The notes beneath the pieces are model-generated. The model made no database searches. It had not been told where the DNA came from and saw nothing but the letters and a program-made list of their open reading frames with translations. Position numbers and translations under genes: made by a program. Shown here piece after piece: positions 1 to 7,805 of a stretch of 34,112 nucleotides of DNA (positions are counted from its first letter, which is position 1; every line of letters starts with the position of its first letter). This DNA is from Massilia sp. (lineage in GTDB: Bacteria; Pseudomonadota; Gammaproteobacteria; Burkholderiales; Burkholderiaceae_D), in contig JAQGNM010000362.1 of assembly GCA_028291845.1 (NCBI GenBank), positions 1 to 34,112 on the forward strand, given 5' to 3'.

Positions 1-839
1 TGCAGCCAGCGCGCCAGTTCCCACAGGGCCTGCTCGAACGCGCGCTGGCCGGCGGCCGCCAGGTTGGCGGCATCGGTAAAGCGCTCGGGGTGGTCCATCG
101 GTTGGCGGAAGCGTTCCTTCCGGGCGAGCAGCCGGCGCCAGGCCTGGGGGATAGTCACGCAATGCCCATCGACCTCGAGCGGTGGCATGTCGAGCGCATC
201 CGGATCGCCGTGCGGTGCCAGGCCCATCACCTTGCCTTCGTTGCCCGCGCCGGGAAACAGCGCATTGGTCAGCAGGAAGTAGAACATGCCGAGACCGACC
301 GGATTGCTTTCGTCGCGGTTCCACAGCTGCTTGGCGATGCACTCGACGCCCGTGCGGGTGGCGATGTAGAACGAGGAGACCTCGACCGAGTGCGGCTGCG
401 CATGGCCTTGCCAGTGCTCGGTGAAATCCTCGACGGCGCTGCCCTGCCCGTCGACCACCATGACCGCGGCCGACTCGAACGGCGACGGGTGGAAAGCGCT
501 GTACAGGTGCGCCAGGTGGTGCGAGATGCGGGCACGCCTGGCGCCGGGCGCCAGCCGGATCGTCTGTTCCAGCTCGCGCTCGTAGTCCTCCAGCCGGCCG
601 ACCTCGGCGTCCGACGAGTAGCATTCCACCAGCACGTCGATAGGAGGGTCGAGGTCTGGGTCGAGGCCTGGCAAGTGCGGGGCATAAATCCCGGCCAGGT
701 CGCCGACCCGGCCCCAATGGTGCTTTTGGCGCGTGAGCCGCTCCTTCTGGATGGCCCACAACAGTTCCGAGCCGCGCATCAGGCAGATGCTGGCATCCTG
801 CGTCCGGTTAATCCCCAACACCATCGGTTCGTGTGTCAT
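1..839 (-). CDS. Carbamoyltransferase, NodU/CmcH family (partial, C-terminus beyond window)
   Basis: An open frame of 279 codons runs from the ATG at 839 leftwards off the window edge, so only the N-terminal part is seen. The start is preceded by AGGGG at a suitable distance. Residues 7-14 (VLGINRTQ) begin the acetate/sugar-kinase-like fold of the family. HHLAH at 107-111 followed by SAFHPSPF, DGQG at 130-133, and EGKVMGLAPHG at 201-211 are typical NodU/CmcH/TobZ signatures. Family members move a carbamoyl group from carbamoyl phosphate, through a carbamoyl-adenylate, to a hydroxyl on a sugar or natural product. The acceptor cannot be told from the sequence. The C-terminal YrdC-like part lies outside. 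No biosynthetic neighbours are visible on this side; they would lie to the left. Family assignment is firm, substrate unknown. Confidence 0.85.
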   Translation of the reverse strand, partial: MTHEPMVLGINRTQDASICLMRGSELLWAIQKERLTRQKHHWGRVGDLAGIYAPHLPGLDPDLDPPIDVLVECYSSDAEVGRLEDYERELEQTIRLAPGARRARISHHLAHLYSAFHPSPFESAAVMVVDGQGSAVEDFTEHWQGHAQPHSVEVSSFYIATRTGVECIAKQLWNRDESNPVGLGMFYFLLTNALFPGAGNEGKVMGLAPHGDPDALDMPPLEVDGHCVTIPQAWRRLLARKERFRQPMDHPERFTDAANLAAAGQRAFEQALWELARWL

Positions 840-948
840 GGCCGCCCCTGTCGAACGATGCCAGTGTAGCAGTGCCGGCAGAGGTGTTGGCGCGGAAATG
901 CGAAAGGCCCGGTTGCGCGTTAGTCCTGCCCTCGAGCGAGCGGGAACG

Positions 949-2049
949 TTATTGGCTTACGGCGCGGCCCAGATCACGCAGCGGGTGCGCCCGCTCGGGC
1001 CATGGCGAGGCGAAAAAGCCCTCGACCATGTCGCTGGAGACGGCATCGAGGGTCGGCGGGTTCCAGGCCGGCGCATTGTCCTTGTCGATCGCCAGCGCGC
1101 GAATGCCTTCCAGCACTTCGCCGTGTTCGAAATTGCGGCGCACTAAAATCCGTTCCATGCGCAGGCAGTCGGCCAGGTCGAGGCCGGCGCCGCGATTGAG
1201 TAGTTCCAGCGTCACTTTCAACAGCAGCGGCGAGCGCTTTCGCATGGCGGCCAGCGCCTTTTGCATGATCACGCTGTCGTCACCGGCCAGCGATTCCATG
1301 ATCGCTTCGATGCTGGCATGGCTGAAATGGCGGTCGATGGCATCGCGCTGGGCAGCCAGAGGGGCGGCGCCGGCGCCGTCACGGTACGGCGCGGCAAAGG
1401 CCGCAACGGCGTCGCGCAACTGCGCGCCCGGCGTCGTTTCGATCAGTTCCATCAACGCAGGCATCGATGCCTGCGTGGTAAACGTGTCGGCCAGGCCGCA
1501 ATACAGGGCGTCGGCGGCGCGCACCGTCAAGCCGGTCAAGGCCAGGTAGTAGCCCAGCTTGCCCGGTGCGTGGCTGAGAAAATAACTGCCGCCGACGTCC
1601 GGGAACAAGCCGATATTCACTTCCGGCATCGCCAGTTTGCTGCCGTCGGTGACCACCCTTAAACCGCGCTGGCGGTTCGCTTCCGACACGCCGAGCCCGC
1701 CGCCCATGACGACGCCGTCCATCAGGGCGATATACGTTTTCGGGTAGTGGTGAATCAGGTAATTGAGCCGGTATTCTTCGGTGAAAAAATCTTCCAGGGA
1801 GGCGCTCCCGCCGGTGACGGGCAAGGTGCCGACCTCGTAAAAATAGCGTATATCTCCGCCGGCGCACAGCGCCTTGTCGGTACTGCTGCGCAAGACCACG
1901 GCATCGACGCCATCGTCGTCTTGCCAGGCCAGCAAAACATCGGTCAAGGCGCGAATCATTTCAAGCGACAAGGAATTGAGGGTGCGCGGACGGTCCAGGG
2001 TGATGATGCCGGTGCGCTTGGCGATGCGGGTCTTGACGAAGTCGGTCAT
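949..2049 (-). CDS. Enoyl-CoA hydratase/isomerase family protein, probable 3-hydroxyisobutyryl-CoA hydrolase
   Basis: This 366-residue crotonase-fold protein starts MTDFVKTRIAKRTGIITLDRP. It carries the CoA-binding/oxyanion segments LCAGGDIRYFYE (about residues 61-72) and MDGVVMGGGLGVS (about 109-121). The MPEVNIGLFPDVGGSYFL block (about 142-159) and the overall length separate the 3-hydroxyisobutyryl-CoA hydrolase branch (ECH_2 type) from ordinary enoyl-CoA hydratases of about 260 residues. The known reaction is hydrolysis of 3-hydroxyisobutyryl-CoA to the free acid in valine breakdown. No other valine-degradation gene is in the window, so the role rests on the protein alone. A different beta-hydroxyacyl-CoA hydrolase activity is possible. 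It stands alone, 108 bp from the carbamoyltransferase start and downstream of the hpf terminator. Confidence 0.8.
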   Translation of the reverse strand: MTDFVKTRIAKRTGIITLDRPRTLNSLSLEMIRALTDVLLAWQDDDGVDAVVLRSSTDKALCAGGDIRYFYEVGTLPVTGGSASLEDFFTEEYRLNYLIHHYPKTYIALMDGVVMGGGLGVSEANRQRGLRVVTDGSKLAMPEVNIGLFPDVGGSYFLSHAPGKLGYYLALTGLTVRAADALYCGLADTFTTQASMPALMELIETTPGAQLRDAVAAFAAPYRDGAGAAPLAAQRDAIDRHFSHASIEAIMESLAGDDSVIMQKALAAMRKRSPLLLKVTLELLNRGAGLDLADCLRMERILVRRNFEHGEVLEGIRALAIDKDNAPAWNPPTLDAVSSDMVEGFFASPWPERAHPLRDLGRAVSQ

Positions 2050-2112
2050 GGGGAGAAATCGGGATCGGTAAAGCGGCTATTTTAGCAGCCGCGTTTTGCG
2101 ATCAGCTTCCAC

Positions 2113-2140
2113 ATACAACAAGAGCGCCCGAAGGCGCTCC
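2113..2140 (-). terminator. Intrinsic terminator after hpf
   Basis: A perfect 7-bp stem (GAGCGCC/GGCGCTC, 2122-2128 with 2133-2139) closes a four-base TTCG-type loop when read on the minus strand and is followed by TTGTTGT. It lies about 20 bp after the hpf stop codon and ends the long lpt-rpoN-hpf transcription unit. Confidence 0.8.
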
Positions 2141-2160
2141 TATCCATGGTAGTTGGCAAA

Positions 2161-2523
2161 TTACAGGGCAGCTGGAGAAATTTCTTCCTCTGACAGGTGC
2201 TTGATCGCCTGGTGATTGTGGTCCTGGACCTGGGATTTGTATTTCACGACCTGGCGGTCGAGCTTGTCGATCAGACAATCGATGGCGGCGTACAGGTCCT
2301 GGGACAGGGCGTTGACGTTGATTGTTTTGCCCGGAAGTCGGAGGTTGATTTCGGCTTTTTGCCGTTTTTCTTTTTCAGTCAGATTGTCGACGCACAGAAT
2401 GACGGCAATGTCGATCACTTGATCAAAATGGCGCCGCACCCTTTCCAACTTCGCTTCTACGTATTCACGGATGGCTGGGGTGACTTCAAGATGATGTCCG
2501 CTGATTGTGAGATTCATACACAC
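2161..2523 (-). CDS. hpf: Ribosome hibernation promoting factor, short form (HPF/RaiA family)
   Basis: The 120-residue protein starts [20 protein letters not shown] after a two-codon lead (MC), and the upstream AAGGAG is six bases from the ATG at 2523. The protein has the beta-alpha-beta-beta-beta-alpha outline of the S30AE family: [18 protein letters not shown], then [15 protein letters not shown], then [20 protein letters not shown]. It lacks the extra C-terminal dimerisation domain of long HPF and so is the short type. Family members bind the decoding centre of the 30S subunit in stationary phase and help form 100S dimers. It is the last gene of the rpoN operon, 73 bp after rpoN, a conserved arrangement in proteobacteria in which sigma-54 is often followed by this modulator. 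The strong ribosome binding site suggests it can be translated at high level. Confidence 0.92.
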   Translation of the reverse strand: MCMNLTISGHHLEVTPAIREYVEAKLERVRRHFDQVIDIAVILCVDNLTEKEKRQKAEINLRLPGKTINVNALSQDLYAAIDCLIDKLDRQVVKYKSQVQDHNHQAIKHLSEEEISPAAL

Positions 2524-2596
2524 TCCTTCAAAGTTGTCGCTTCCTGTTCATGCATTCTGCATAAAGCCGAATGTAGAGGAACACTGAAAAAACGAT

Positions 2597-4084
2597 CTAC
2601 AGGTTCTTGCGAAGGGCGACGGGTGGAATCTTCAGCGCCTCACGGTATTTTGCCACCGTGCGGCGCGCAATGACCATTCCCTGTTCCCCCAGCATGTCTG
2701 CGATCTTGCTGTCTGAAAGTGGGTTTTTAGGGTCTTCCGCTCCTGTCAATTGCACGATGAGCGCCCGGATCGCTGTCGACGATGCTTCGCCGCCGGCGTC
2801 GGTCGCCACGTGGCTGCCAAAGAAATATTTCAACTCAAACATTCCATGCGGGGTCAGCATGTATTTCTGAGTGGTTACCCGAGAGATAGTGCTCTCGTGT
2901 AGGCCCAGTGTATCAGCAATTTCACGCAGCACAAGTGGACGCATGGCAACTGCGCCATGGGAGAAAAAGTTGCGTTGACGCTCGACGATGGCCTCGGCCA
3001 CCCGCAGAATCGTGTCGAAACGCTGGCGCATATTTTTGATCAGCCACTTCGCTTCCTGCAACTGCGCGCCCATCTGTCCTTCGCCTTTGCCCTGCTTTAA
3101 CAGGTTGGCGTACATGCTGTTGACGCGCAGCCGCGGCATGACGTCGTTGTTCAGGCTGACGGTCCAGCCGCCGCGCGCCTTGCGCACGATAACGTCCGGA
3201 ACCACGTAGTCGGACGCGCCGGCACCAAACCCGGCGCCGGGATGGGGATTGCATTGGCGGATGACCGCCTGCGCTTCGCGCAAATCCTCGTCGTCGCAGT
3301 CGAGCGCTTTTTTCAGCTTGTTGAATTCGCGCTGGGCAAACCAGGTCAGGTGATTGCAGACGATCGCCAGGGCCATGCGGCGCGTCACCATCGGCACACC
3401 CGGCATGCGGCGGATCTGGATCGCCAGGCATTCGGCGGCGTCGCGCGCGCCCACGCCGGCCGGATCAAAACTCTGCAACAACGACAAGGCCGTTTTCAGC
3501 TCGTCCGGATCGATCTCCAGTTCCGGCGGCAGGCGCTGGTGGATTTCCTCCAGCGTTTCAGTCAGATAGCCGTTGTCGTCGAGCGCATCGATCATCAGCT
3601 CGACCAGGGCGCGGTCGCGCACTTCCAGCATGGCCAGGCGCATCTGCTCGCCCAGGTGCTCGCGCAGGCTGGCGGCGGAAGCTTCGATCTGCGGGCGCGA
3701 ATCCTCGTCGTCGGGCGACTTGTTGCGCGACGCTTCGCTCCAGTCCTCGCCTTCGCCGCTGGTGTCCTGGACGCTCTCGCCGCCCATGTCGACGTTGTCG
3801 CCGGCATCAAGTTCGGCCGCGGGCGCGTCGCCAGGCGGCGCGTCCTGGTTCGACACTTCCGGCGCTTCGGCATTGCCGGTGGCGCCGACGGCGCCGTCGG
3901 CCAGCAGACGCACGGAATTGTCGAGCGGGTCGTCGAGACGCTCCAGCAAGGGATTGTCGGTCAACAGCTGTTCAAGCTCCTGGTGCAATTCGAGCGTCGA
4001 CAACTGCAGCAGGCGGATCGACTGCTGCAGCTGGGGCGTGAGCGCCAGGTGCTGCGAGGTGCGTAGTTGGAGTGACTGTTTCAT
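2597..4084 (-). CDS. rpoN: RNA polymerase sigma-54 factor
   Basis: The 495-residue protein begins [20 protein letters not shown] at 4084, the usual glutamine-rich region I that contacts activators. The open frame extends further upstream to 4237, but that part overlaps lptB and has no sigma-54 character. Region II (about residues 65-135) is a long acidic, low-complexity linker rich in Asp, Glu, Ala and Gly. The core-binding domain follows, then the helix-turn-helix (about 375-400, [24 protein letters not shown]) and the RpoN box [12 protein letters not shown] near residue 475, which reads the -24 element. It is 13 bp downstream of lptB in the LPS-export operon, the common arrangement in beta- and gammaproteobacteria. 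Sigma-54 needs enhancer-binding ATPases for transcription; none is in this window. Confidence 0.97.
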   Translation of the reverse strand: MKQSLQLRTSQHLALTPQLQQSIRLLQLSTLELHQELEQLLTDNPLLERLDDPLDNSVRLLADGAVGATGNAEAPEVSNQDAPPGDAPAAELDAGDNVDMGGESVQDTSGEGEDWSEASRNKSPDDEDSRPQIEASAASLREHLGEQMRLAMLEVRDRALVELMIDALDDNGYLTETLEEIHQRLPPELEIDPDELKTALSLLQSFDPAGVGARDAAECLAIQIRRMPGVPMVTRRMALAIVCNHLTWFAQREFNKLKKALDCDDEDLREAQAVIRQCNPHPGAGFGAGASDYVVPDVIVRKARGGWTVSLNNDVMPRLRVNSMYANLLKQGKGEGQMGAQLQEAKWLIKNMRQRFDTILRVAEAIVERQRNFFSHGAVAMRPLVLREIADTLGLHESTISRVTTQKYMLTPHGMFELKYFFGSHVATDAGGEASSTAIRALIVQLTGAEDPKNPLSDSKIADMLGEQGMVIARRTVAKYREALKIPPVALRKNL

Positions 4085-4097
4085 GGCGTGATGTGGC

Positions 4098-4856
4098 TTA
4101 CATGCGGAAGTGTTCGCCCAAATACACGCGCCGCACCGACTCATCGGCGATGATGTCGTCCGGACGGCCCGAGGCCAGCACGGCGCCCTGATTGATGATG
4201 TAGGCGCGGTCGCAGATGCCCAGCGTTTCGCGCACATTGTGGTCGGTGATCAAAACGCCGATGCCGCGCTCCTTGAGAAAACGGACGATGCGCTGGATCT
4301 CGATGACGGCGATCGGATCGACGCCGGCGAACGGTTCATCGAGCAGCACAAAACGCGGATTGGTGGCCAGCGCACGGGCGATTTCCACGCGCCGCCGTTC
4401 GCCGCCCGACAGCGATAAAGCCTGGTTCTCGCGCAGCTTGTCGATCTGCAGGTCGGCCAGCAGGCTGTCGAGCCGCTCGCTGATCTGCGCTTTGGTCAAG
4501 GGCTTGCCATCGACCTTTTGCAGCTCCAGCACGGCGCGGATGTTTTCTTCCACCGTCAATTTACGAAACACCGACGCTTCCTGCGGCAGATACGACAGCC
4601 CCAGGGCGGCGCGCCGGTGGATCGGCAGGCTGGAGATATCGACGCCGCTGATGTCGATCGAGCCGGCGTCGGACGGCACCAGGCCGACGATCATGTAGAA
4701 GGAGGTGGTCTTGCCGGCGCCGTTCGGACCGAGCAAACCCACCACTTCGCCGCACTCGACCTGCAGCGAGACGTCACGCACCACCAGGCGCTTGCCGTAG
4801 CTTTTTTGCAGGCCGCGCACGATCAGGGTGCTGCCGCAGGGTTTCGCTTCCATCAT
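4098..4856 (-). CDS. lptB: LPS export ABC transporter ATP-binding protein LptB
   Basis: This 252-residue ATPase has Walker [10 protein letters not shown] (about residues 43-51), the Q-loop in [17 protein letters not shown], the signature [15 protein letters not shown], Walker [14 protein letters not shown] and the switch histidine in [11 protein letters not shown]. The FAGVDPIAV and [13 protein letters not shown] stretches are characteristic of LptB within the ABC superfamily. LptB powers LptFG, which pull lipopolysaccharide out of the inner membrane into the LptC-LptA bridge. Its ATG overlaps the lptA stop codon (ATGA), which indicates translational coupling. The first two residues are both Met, so the start may be at 4856 or 4853. 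lptF and lptG are not in this window, as is usual. Confidence 0.97.
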   Translation of the reverse strand: MMEAKPCGSTLIVRGLQKSYGKRLVVRDVSLQVECGEVVGLLGPNGAGKTTSFYMIVGLVPSDAGSIDISGVDISSLPIHRRAALGLSYLPQEASVFRKLTVEENIRAVLELQKVDGKPLTKAQISERLDSLLADLQIDKLRENQALSLSGGERRRVEIARALATNPRFVLLDEPFAGVDPIAVIEIQRIVRFLKERGIGVLITDHNVRETLGICDRAYIINQGAVLASGRPDDIIADESVRRVYLGEHFRM

Positions 4857-5461
4857 GGCTTTTTCGCCGGCGTAGCTGGTGCGGCCGGGGCGGCGGGTGC
4901 CGGGGCGGCGCCGGGCGCCAGTTTCGGCTCGATCACCATGCGCACCCTGCCGCCATTGGCCTTGCTGGTGCCGCTGACGTCGTTCTCGACCGAATACACT
5001 TCCTTGCGGCTGTCGTAGGAGAGATAGGGGCCCTGCACTTCCTGGGTCTTGCGCTGGCCCTCGAGCGTGGTGATTTTCGCTTTCGAGAACATCTTGACGA
5101 TTTCCGCCTTGTTGTCGTACTCGATGCGCTCGGCTTCGCCCTCGTCCCAGACGTCGCCGCCATCGCGCTTCTGGCGGAAGGTGGCCAGGCCGCCCGGGGC
5201 GGCATAGAAGGTGGCGTAGACGTAGCCTTCCGGATCGCTCTTGACGACGGCGCGGCCGGCCTTCATCAACAGGGTGCCGCGCTGCAGGACCACGTTGCCG
5301 ATCAGGGTGCGCACCTGGGTGACGTCATTGCCGGTGGCCGAATCGGCGTCGATGATGGTCGGCTTGCTCGAATCGGCGCGTTCGGCGTAGGCCGTACCAC
5401 CGATGATGGTGAAGGCGGCGGCGGCGGCGGTCAGGGCGAAGCTGAGGAGGCGAAATTTCAT
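4853..5461 (-). CDS. lptA: LPS transport periplasmic protein LptA
   Basis: The 202-residue protein opens with a signal peptide, [27 protein letters not shown], with a likely cut after AYA. An OstA/LptA beta-jellyroll domain of about 135 residues follows, showing the repeating short beta strands ([52 protein letters not shown]). The C-terminal 20 or so residues are an Ala/Pro tail ending in KKP, longer than in E. coli and probably disordered. LptA monomers stack to form the periplasmic LPS bridge between LptC and LptD. The gene lies between lptC and lptB, with a 33-bp gap upstream and a 4-base overlap downstream. Confidence 0.95.
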   Translation of the reverse strand: MKFRLLSFALTAAAAAFTIIGGTAYAERADSSKPTIIDADSATGNDVTQVRTLIGNVVLQRGTLLMKAGRAVVKSDPEGYVYATFYAAPGGLATFRQKRDGGDVWDEGEAERIEYDNKAEIVKMFSKAKITTLEGQRKTQEVQGPYLSYDSRKEVYSVENDVSGTSKANGGRVRMVIEPKLAPGAAPAPAAPAAPATPAKKP

Positions 5462-5494
5462 GTTTGGTTCCCGGTTCTGGTGAATACGTCGGCA

Positions 5495-6097
5495 TCAGCG
5501 CTTCGGCTGGGGCGGATAAACGATGTGCACGCGGTGATACAGGTCGACCTGGCTGGCCGCGCGGTCGGCCAGCATGCCGGTGGCGGTGACGACGGTGGCG
5601 TCCTGCAGCATCTCGACCGGCAGGTCGGTGCGCAGCTTGTCTTCGTCGGTGAGGATGGTCAGCGCCTCGGTTTTCAGGCGCAGGCGCGGGCCGTGCGGCG
5701 AGCCGGGGCGCTCGACCAGCACCTGGCCCATCATGTCGACGATGTTCTTGACCTGGTCGATGCGGCCGGTGGCGGCCGTCATGGTCATCGGCGGCAGCGG
5801 CGCCGACAGGCTTTGCACGACCGGCCGCAGGACGTCGGCGGTGTCGGTGTCGGGATGGTGGGTCAGCTTGTCGCCGGCGACGATATAACGCGGCTTGCCG
5901 GCGGGGTCCATCTTGACGACGGAAAATCCCTCGACGATGTAATCGGGCTCGCTTTTCGAGATGTCGTTGCCGCCCAAATCGCCGCGGTTGATCACCTCGA
6001 CCAGCCACAGGCTGCCGAGGGCGAACAGCACGCCGGTGCCGATCATGGCGCCGACCTGCCAGCGGTGCGCGGTGCGCTTATGGTGAGCCTTGGCCAT
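5495..6097 (-). CDS. lptC: LPS export system protein LptC
   Basis: The 200-residue protein has a short positively charged N-terminus (MAKAHHKRTAHRW), one membrane segment (about residues 14-33, VGAMIGTGVLFALGSLWLVE) and then a periplasmic LptC-type beta domain containing DYIVEGFSVVKMDPAGKPRY and later VEMLQDATVVTATGMLADRAASQ. LptC receives LPS from LptBFG and hands it to LptA. It lies 14 bp after kdsC in the operon. The family diverges quickly in sequence, so the call relies on topology, motif pattern and position between kdsC and lptA; together these leave little doubt. Confidence 0.93.
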   Translation of the reverse strand: MAKAHHKRTAHRWQVGAMIGTGVLFALGSLWLVEVINRGDLGGNDISKSEPDYIVEGFSVVKMDPAGKPRYIVAGDKLTHHPDTDTADVLRPVVQSLSAPLPPMTMTAATGRIDQVKNIVDMMGQVLVERPGSPHGPRLRLKTEALTILTDEDKLRTDLPVEMLQDATVVTATGMLADRAASQVDLYHRVHIVYPPQPKR

Positions 6098-6111
6098 GGT
6101 CAGTCGCGCGG

Positions 6112-6675
6112 TCAGGCGAAATACGGCGCCAGCGCCGTATCATAGGTGTTCTGGGCGCGCATGATCAGGTCGCACACTTCGCGCACCGCCCCGCGCCCGC
6201 CATTGGCGCCGGTGACGTAGTGGGCGCGGTGCTGTACTTCCGGGTGCCCGCTCGGCACGGTGACGGCAAAGCCGACCTTGCGCAACAGCGGCAGGTCGAT
6301 GACGTCGTCGCCGATGTAAGCGCATTCCGGTGCGCTCAAGCCGGTCAGCGCCAGCACCTCGGCGAAGGCGATGCGCTTGTCGTGGGTGCCCTGATAGACG
6401 TGGGCGATTTTTAAATCGGCGGCGCGGCGCACCACCACCGGCGATTTGCGCGCACTGATGATGGCCACCTGCACGCCGGTTTTCTGCAGCAATTCGATGC
6501 CCAGCCCATCGAGCACGTTAAACGTCTTGGTGACTTCGCCGTCGGCGCCGTAGGTCAGGCTGCCGTCGGTGAGAACGCCGTCGACGTCGAGAATGAGCAG
6601 ACGCACGCTCGCCGCGCGGCGGACGTGGTCCGGCACCGGATTGAAGGGTGCGGCATTGAATACGGGGTCGGCCAT
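6112..6675 (-). CDS. kdsC: 3-deoxy-D-manno-octulosonate 8-phosphate phosphatase KdsC
   Basis: This 187-residue HAD phosphatase has motif I LILDVDGVLTDG (nucleophile Asp in DVD, about residues 29-31), motif II as ISARKS (about 74-79) and motif III/IV YIGDDVIDLPLL. There is no large cap domain, as expected for the tetrameric KdsC subfamily. It removes phosphate from Kdo-8-phosphate, the last step before CMP-Kdo formation. Its ATG shares one base with the kdsD stop (TGATG), so the two are translationally coupled. Confidence 0.95.
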   Translation of the reverse strand: MADPVFNAAPFNPVPDHVRRAASVRLLILDVDGVLTDGSLTYGADGEVTKTFNVLDGLGIELLQKTGVQVAIISARKSPVVVRRAADLKIAHVYQGTHDKRIAFAEVLALTGLSAPECAYIGDDVIDLPLLRKVGFAVTVPSGHPEVQHRAHYVTGANGGRGAVREVCDLIMRAQNTYDTALAPYFA

Positions 6676-7685
6676 CAGATTACCTTGGCGCGCGTGAGGT
6701 CGTGGATATGCAGGGCGCCTACCAGGCGGTCATCGGCGTCGACCACCAGCATCTGGTTGATGCGGTTTTCTTCCATGATGGCCACCGCATCGACCGCCAG
6801 TTGCTCGGCGCGCACGCGGCGCGGGTCGAAGTGCATGACGTCGCGGATCATGATTTGGGTGAAATCCTGCACCCGCTCGATCAGGCGGCGCAAGTCGCCG
6901 TCGGTGAACACGCCGATCGGGCGGCGGTCGGCATCGACAATGGCCGTCATGCCCATGCCCTTCTGGGTGATTTCAAGCAGCGCCTGCGGCAGGGTGGCGT
7001 TTTCGCCGACGGCCGGCACGGCGTCGCCGCTGCGCATGACGTCGTGCACGTGGGTCAGCAGGCGCCGCCCCAGCGCGCCGCCCGGGTGCGAGCGGGCGAA
7101 ATCTTCTTCCTTGAAACCGCGCGCGTCCAGCAGCGCCACGGCCAGGGCGTCGCCCAGCGCCAGGGTGACGGTGGTGCTGGCGGTGGGGGCCAGGTTCATC
7201 GGGCAGGCTTCCTTGGCCACCGAGACGTCGAGGTGGACATCGGCCATTGCTGCCAGCGAGGAAGCCGGTTTGCCGGTCATGGCGATCAGCGGCGCGCCCA
7301 TGCGCTTGACGATCGGCAAAATGGCCATCAGCTCGGCCGATTCGCCCGAGTACGAGATGGCGATGAAAGCGTCTTGCGGGGTCACCATGCCAAGGTCGCC
7401 GTGGGCCGCTTCGGCCGGGTGGACGAACATGGCCGGGGTGCCGGTCGAGGCCAGGGTGGCGGCGATCTTGCGGGCGATGTGGCCTGATTTGCCAATCCCC
7501 GAGACCACCACCCGACCGCTGCAGGCGAGCAGCAGATTGACGGCGCGACCGACGCTGTCATCGACCGCAAGGCGGTCGTAGACGGCGCGGATGGCGTCCG
7601 CCTCGATTGCCAGCGTCTCGCGCGCCAGCTGCATCGACCGTTGCGTCGACCGCTGCGCCAGGTTTTCGTCAAAAGCTTTCAACAT
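6675..7685 (-). CDS. kdsD: D-arabinose 5-phosphate isomerase KdsD (SIS-CBS)
   Basis: The 336-residue protein contains an N-terminal SIS sugar-isomerase domain (about residues 40-190) with GRVVVSGIGKSGHIARKIAATL and the conserved HPAEAAHGDLGM segment. Two CBS domains follow (about 215-335), with DVMRSGDAVPAV opening the first and IMIRDVMHFDPRRV the second. It interconverts ribulose 5-phosphate and arabinose 5-phosphate, the first committed step to Kdo. The length matches the KdsD family. It is the first gene of the lpt/rpoN operon and is transcribed away from the antiporter gene. Confidence 0.95.
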   Translation of the reverse strand: MLKAFDENLAQRSTQRSMQLARETLAIEADAIRAVYDRLAVDDSVGRAVNLLLACSGRVVVSGIGKSGHIARKIAATLASTGTPAMFVHPAEAAHGDLGMVTPQDAFIAISYSGESAELMAILPIVKRMGAPLIAMTGKPASSLAAMADVHLDVSVAKEACPMNLAPTASTTVTLALGDALAVALLDARGFKEEDFARSHPGGALGRRLLTHVHDVMRSGDAVPAVGENATLPQALLEITQKGMGMTAIVDADRRPIGVFTDGDLRRLIERVQDFTQIMIRDVMHFDPRRVRAEQLAVDAVAIMEENRINQMLVVDADDRLVGALHIHDLTRAKVI

Positions 7686-7715
7686 TGTTTTTTCATGGGT
7701 TACACTCGTTCAGGC

Positions 7716-7721
7716 AGTATA
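7716..7721 (-). promoter_or_regulatory. Candidate -10 element for the kdsD operon
   Basis: Read on the minus strand this is TATACT, five of six matches to the sigma-70 -10 hexamer, 31 bp before the kdsD ATG. The matching -35 region is T-rich and weak. The position is sensible for the start of the long operon, but the call is an inference from one hexamer. Confidence 0.35.
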
Positions 7722-7805
7722 AACGAATTGGGAAAGCAAAAAACTTGCCAGACATTTTAAATCAAGCTTGCCCGGTTGGCGGCGCCCCCGGCGGACAGGA
7801 TTAGC

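Noticed and set aside
90-869. Long + strand open frame opposite the carbamoyltransferase
   Set aside because: It is the antisense shadow of a high-GC gene; its translation has no family character, while the minus strand shows clear carbamoyltransferase motifs.
3242-4066. Large + strand open frame opposite rpoN
   Set aside because: Antisense shadow; Gln/His/Arg-rich translation without domains.
2597-4237. Longer sigma-54 starting at 4237
   Set aside because: The extra 51 residues read through lptB and lack sigma-54 features; the conserved region I begins at 4084.
7776-7805. Earlier TTG start for the antiporter
   Set aside because: It adds ten residues with no membrane or signal character, and the ATG at 7806 has a GACAGGA ribosome binding site.
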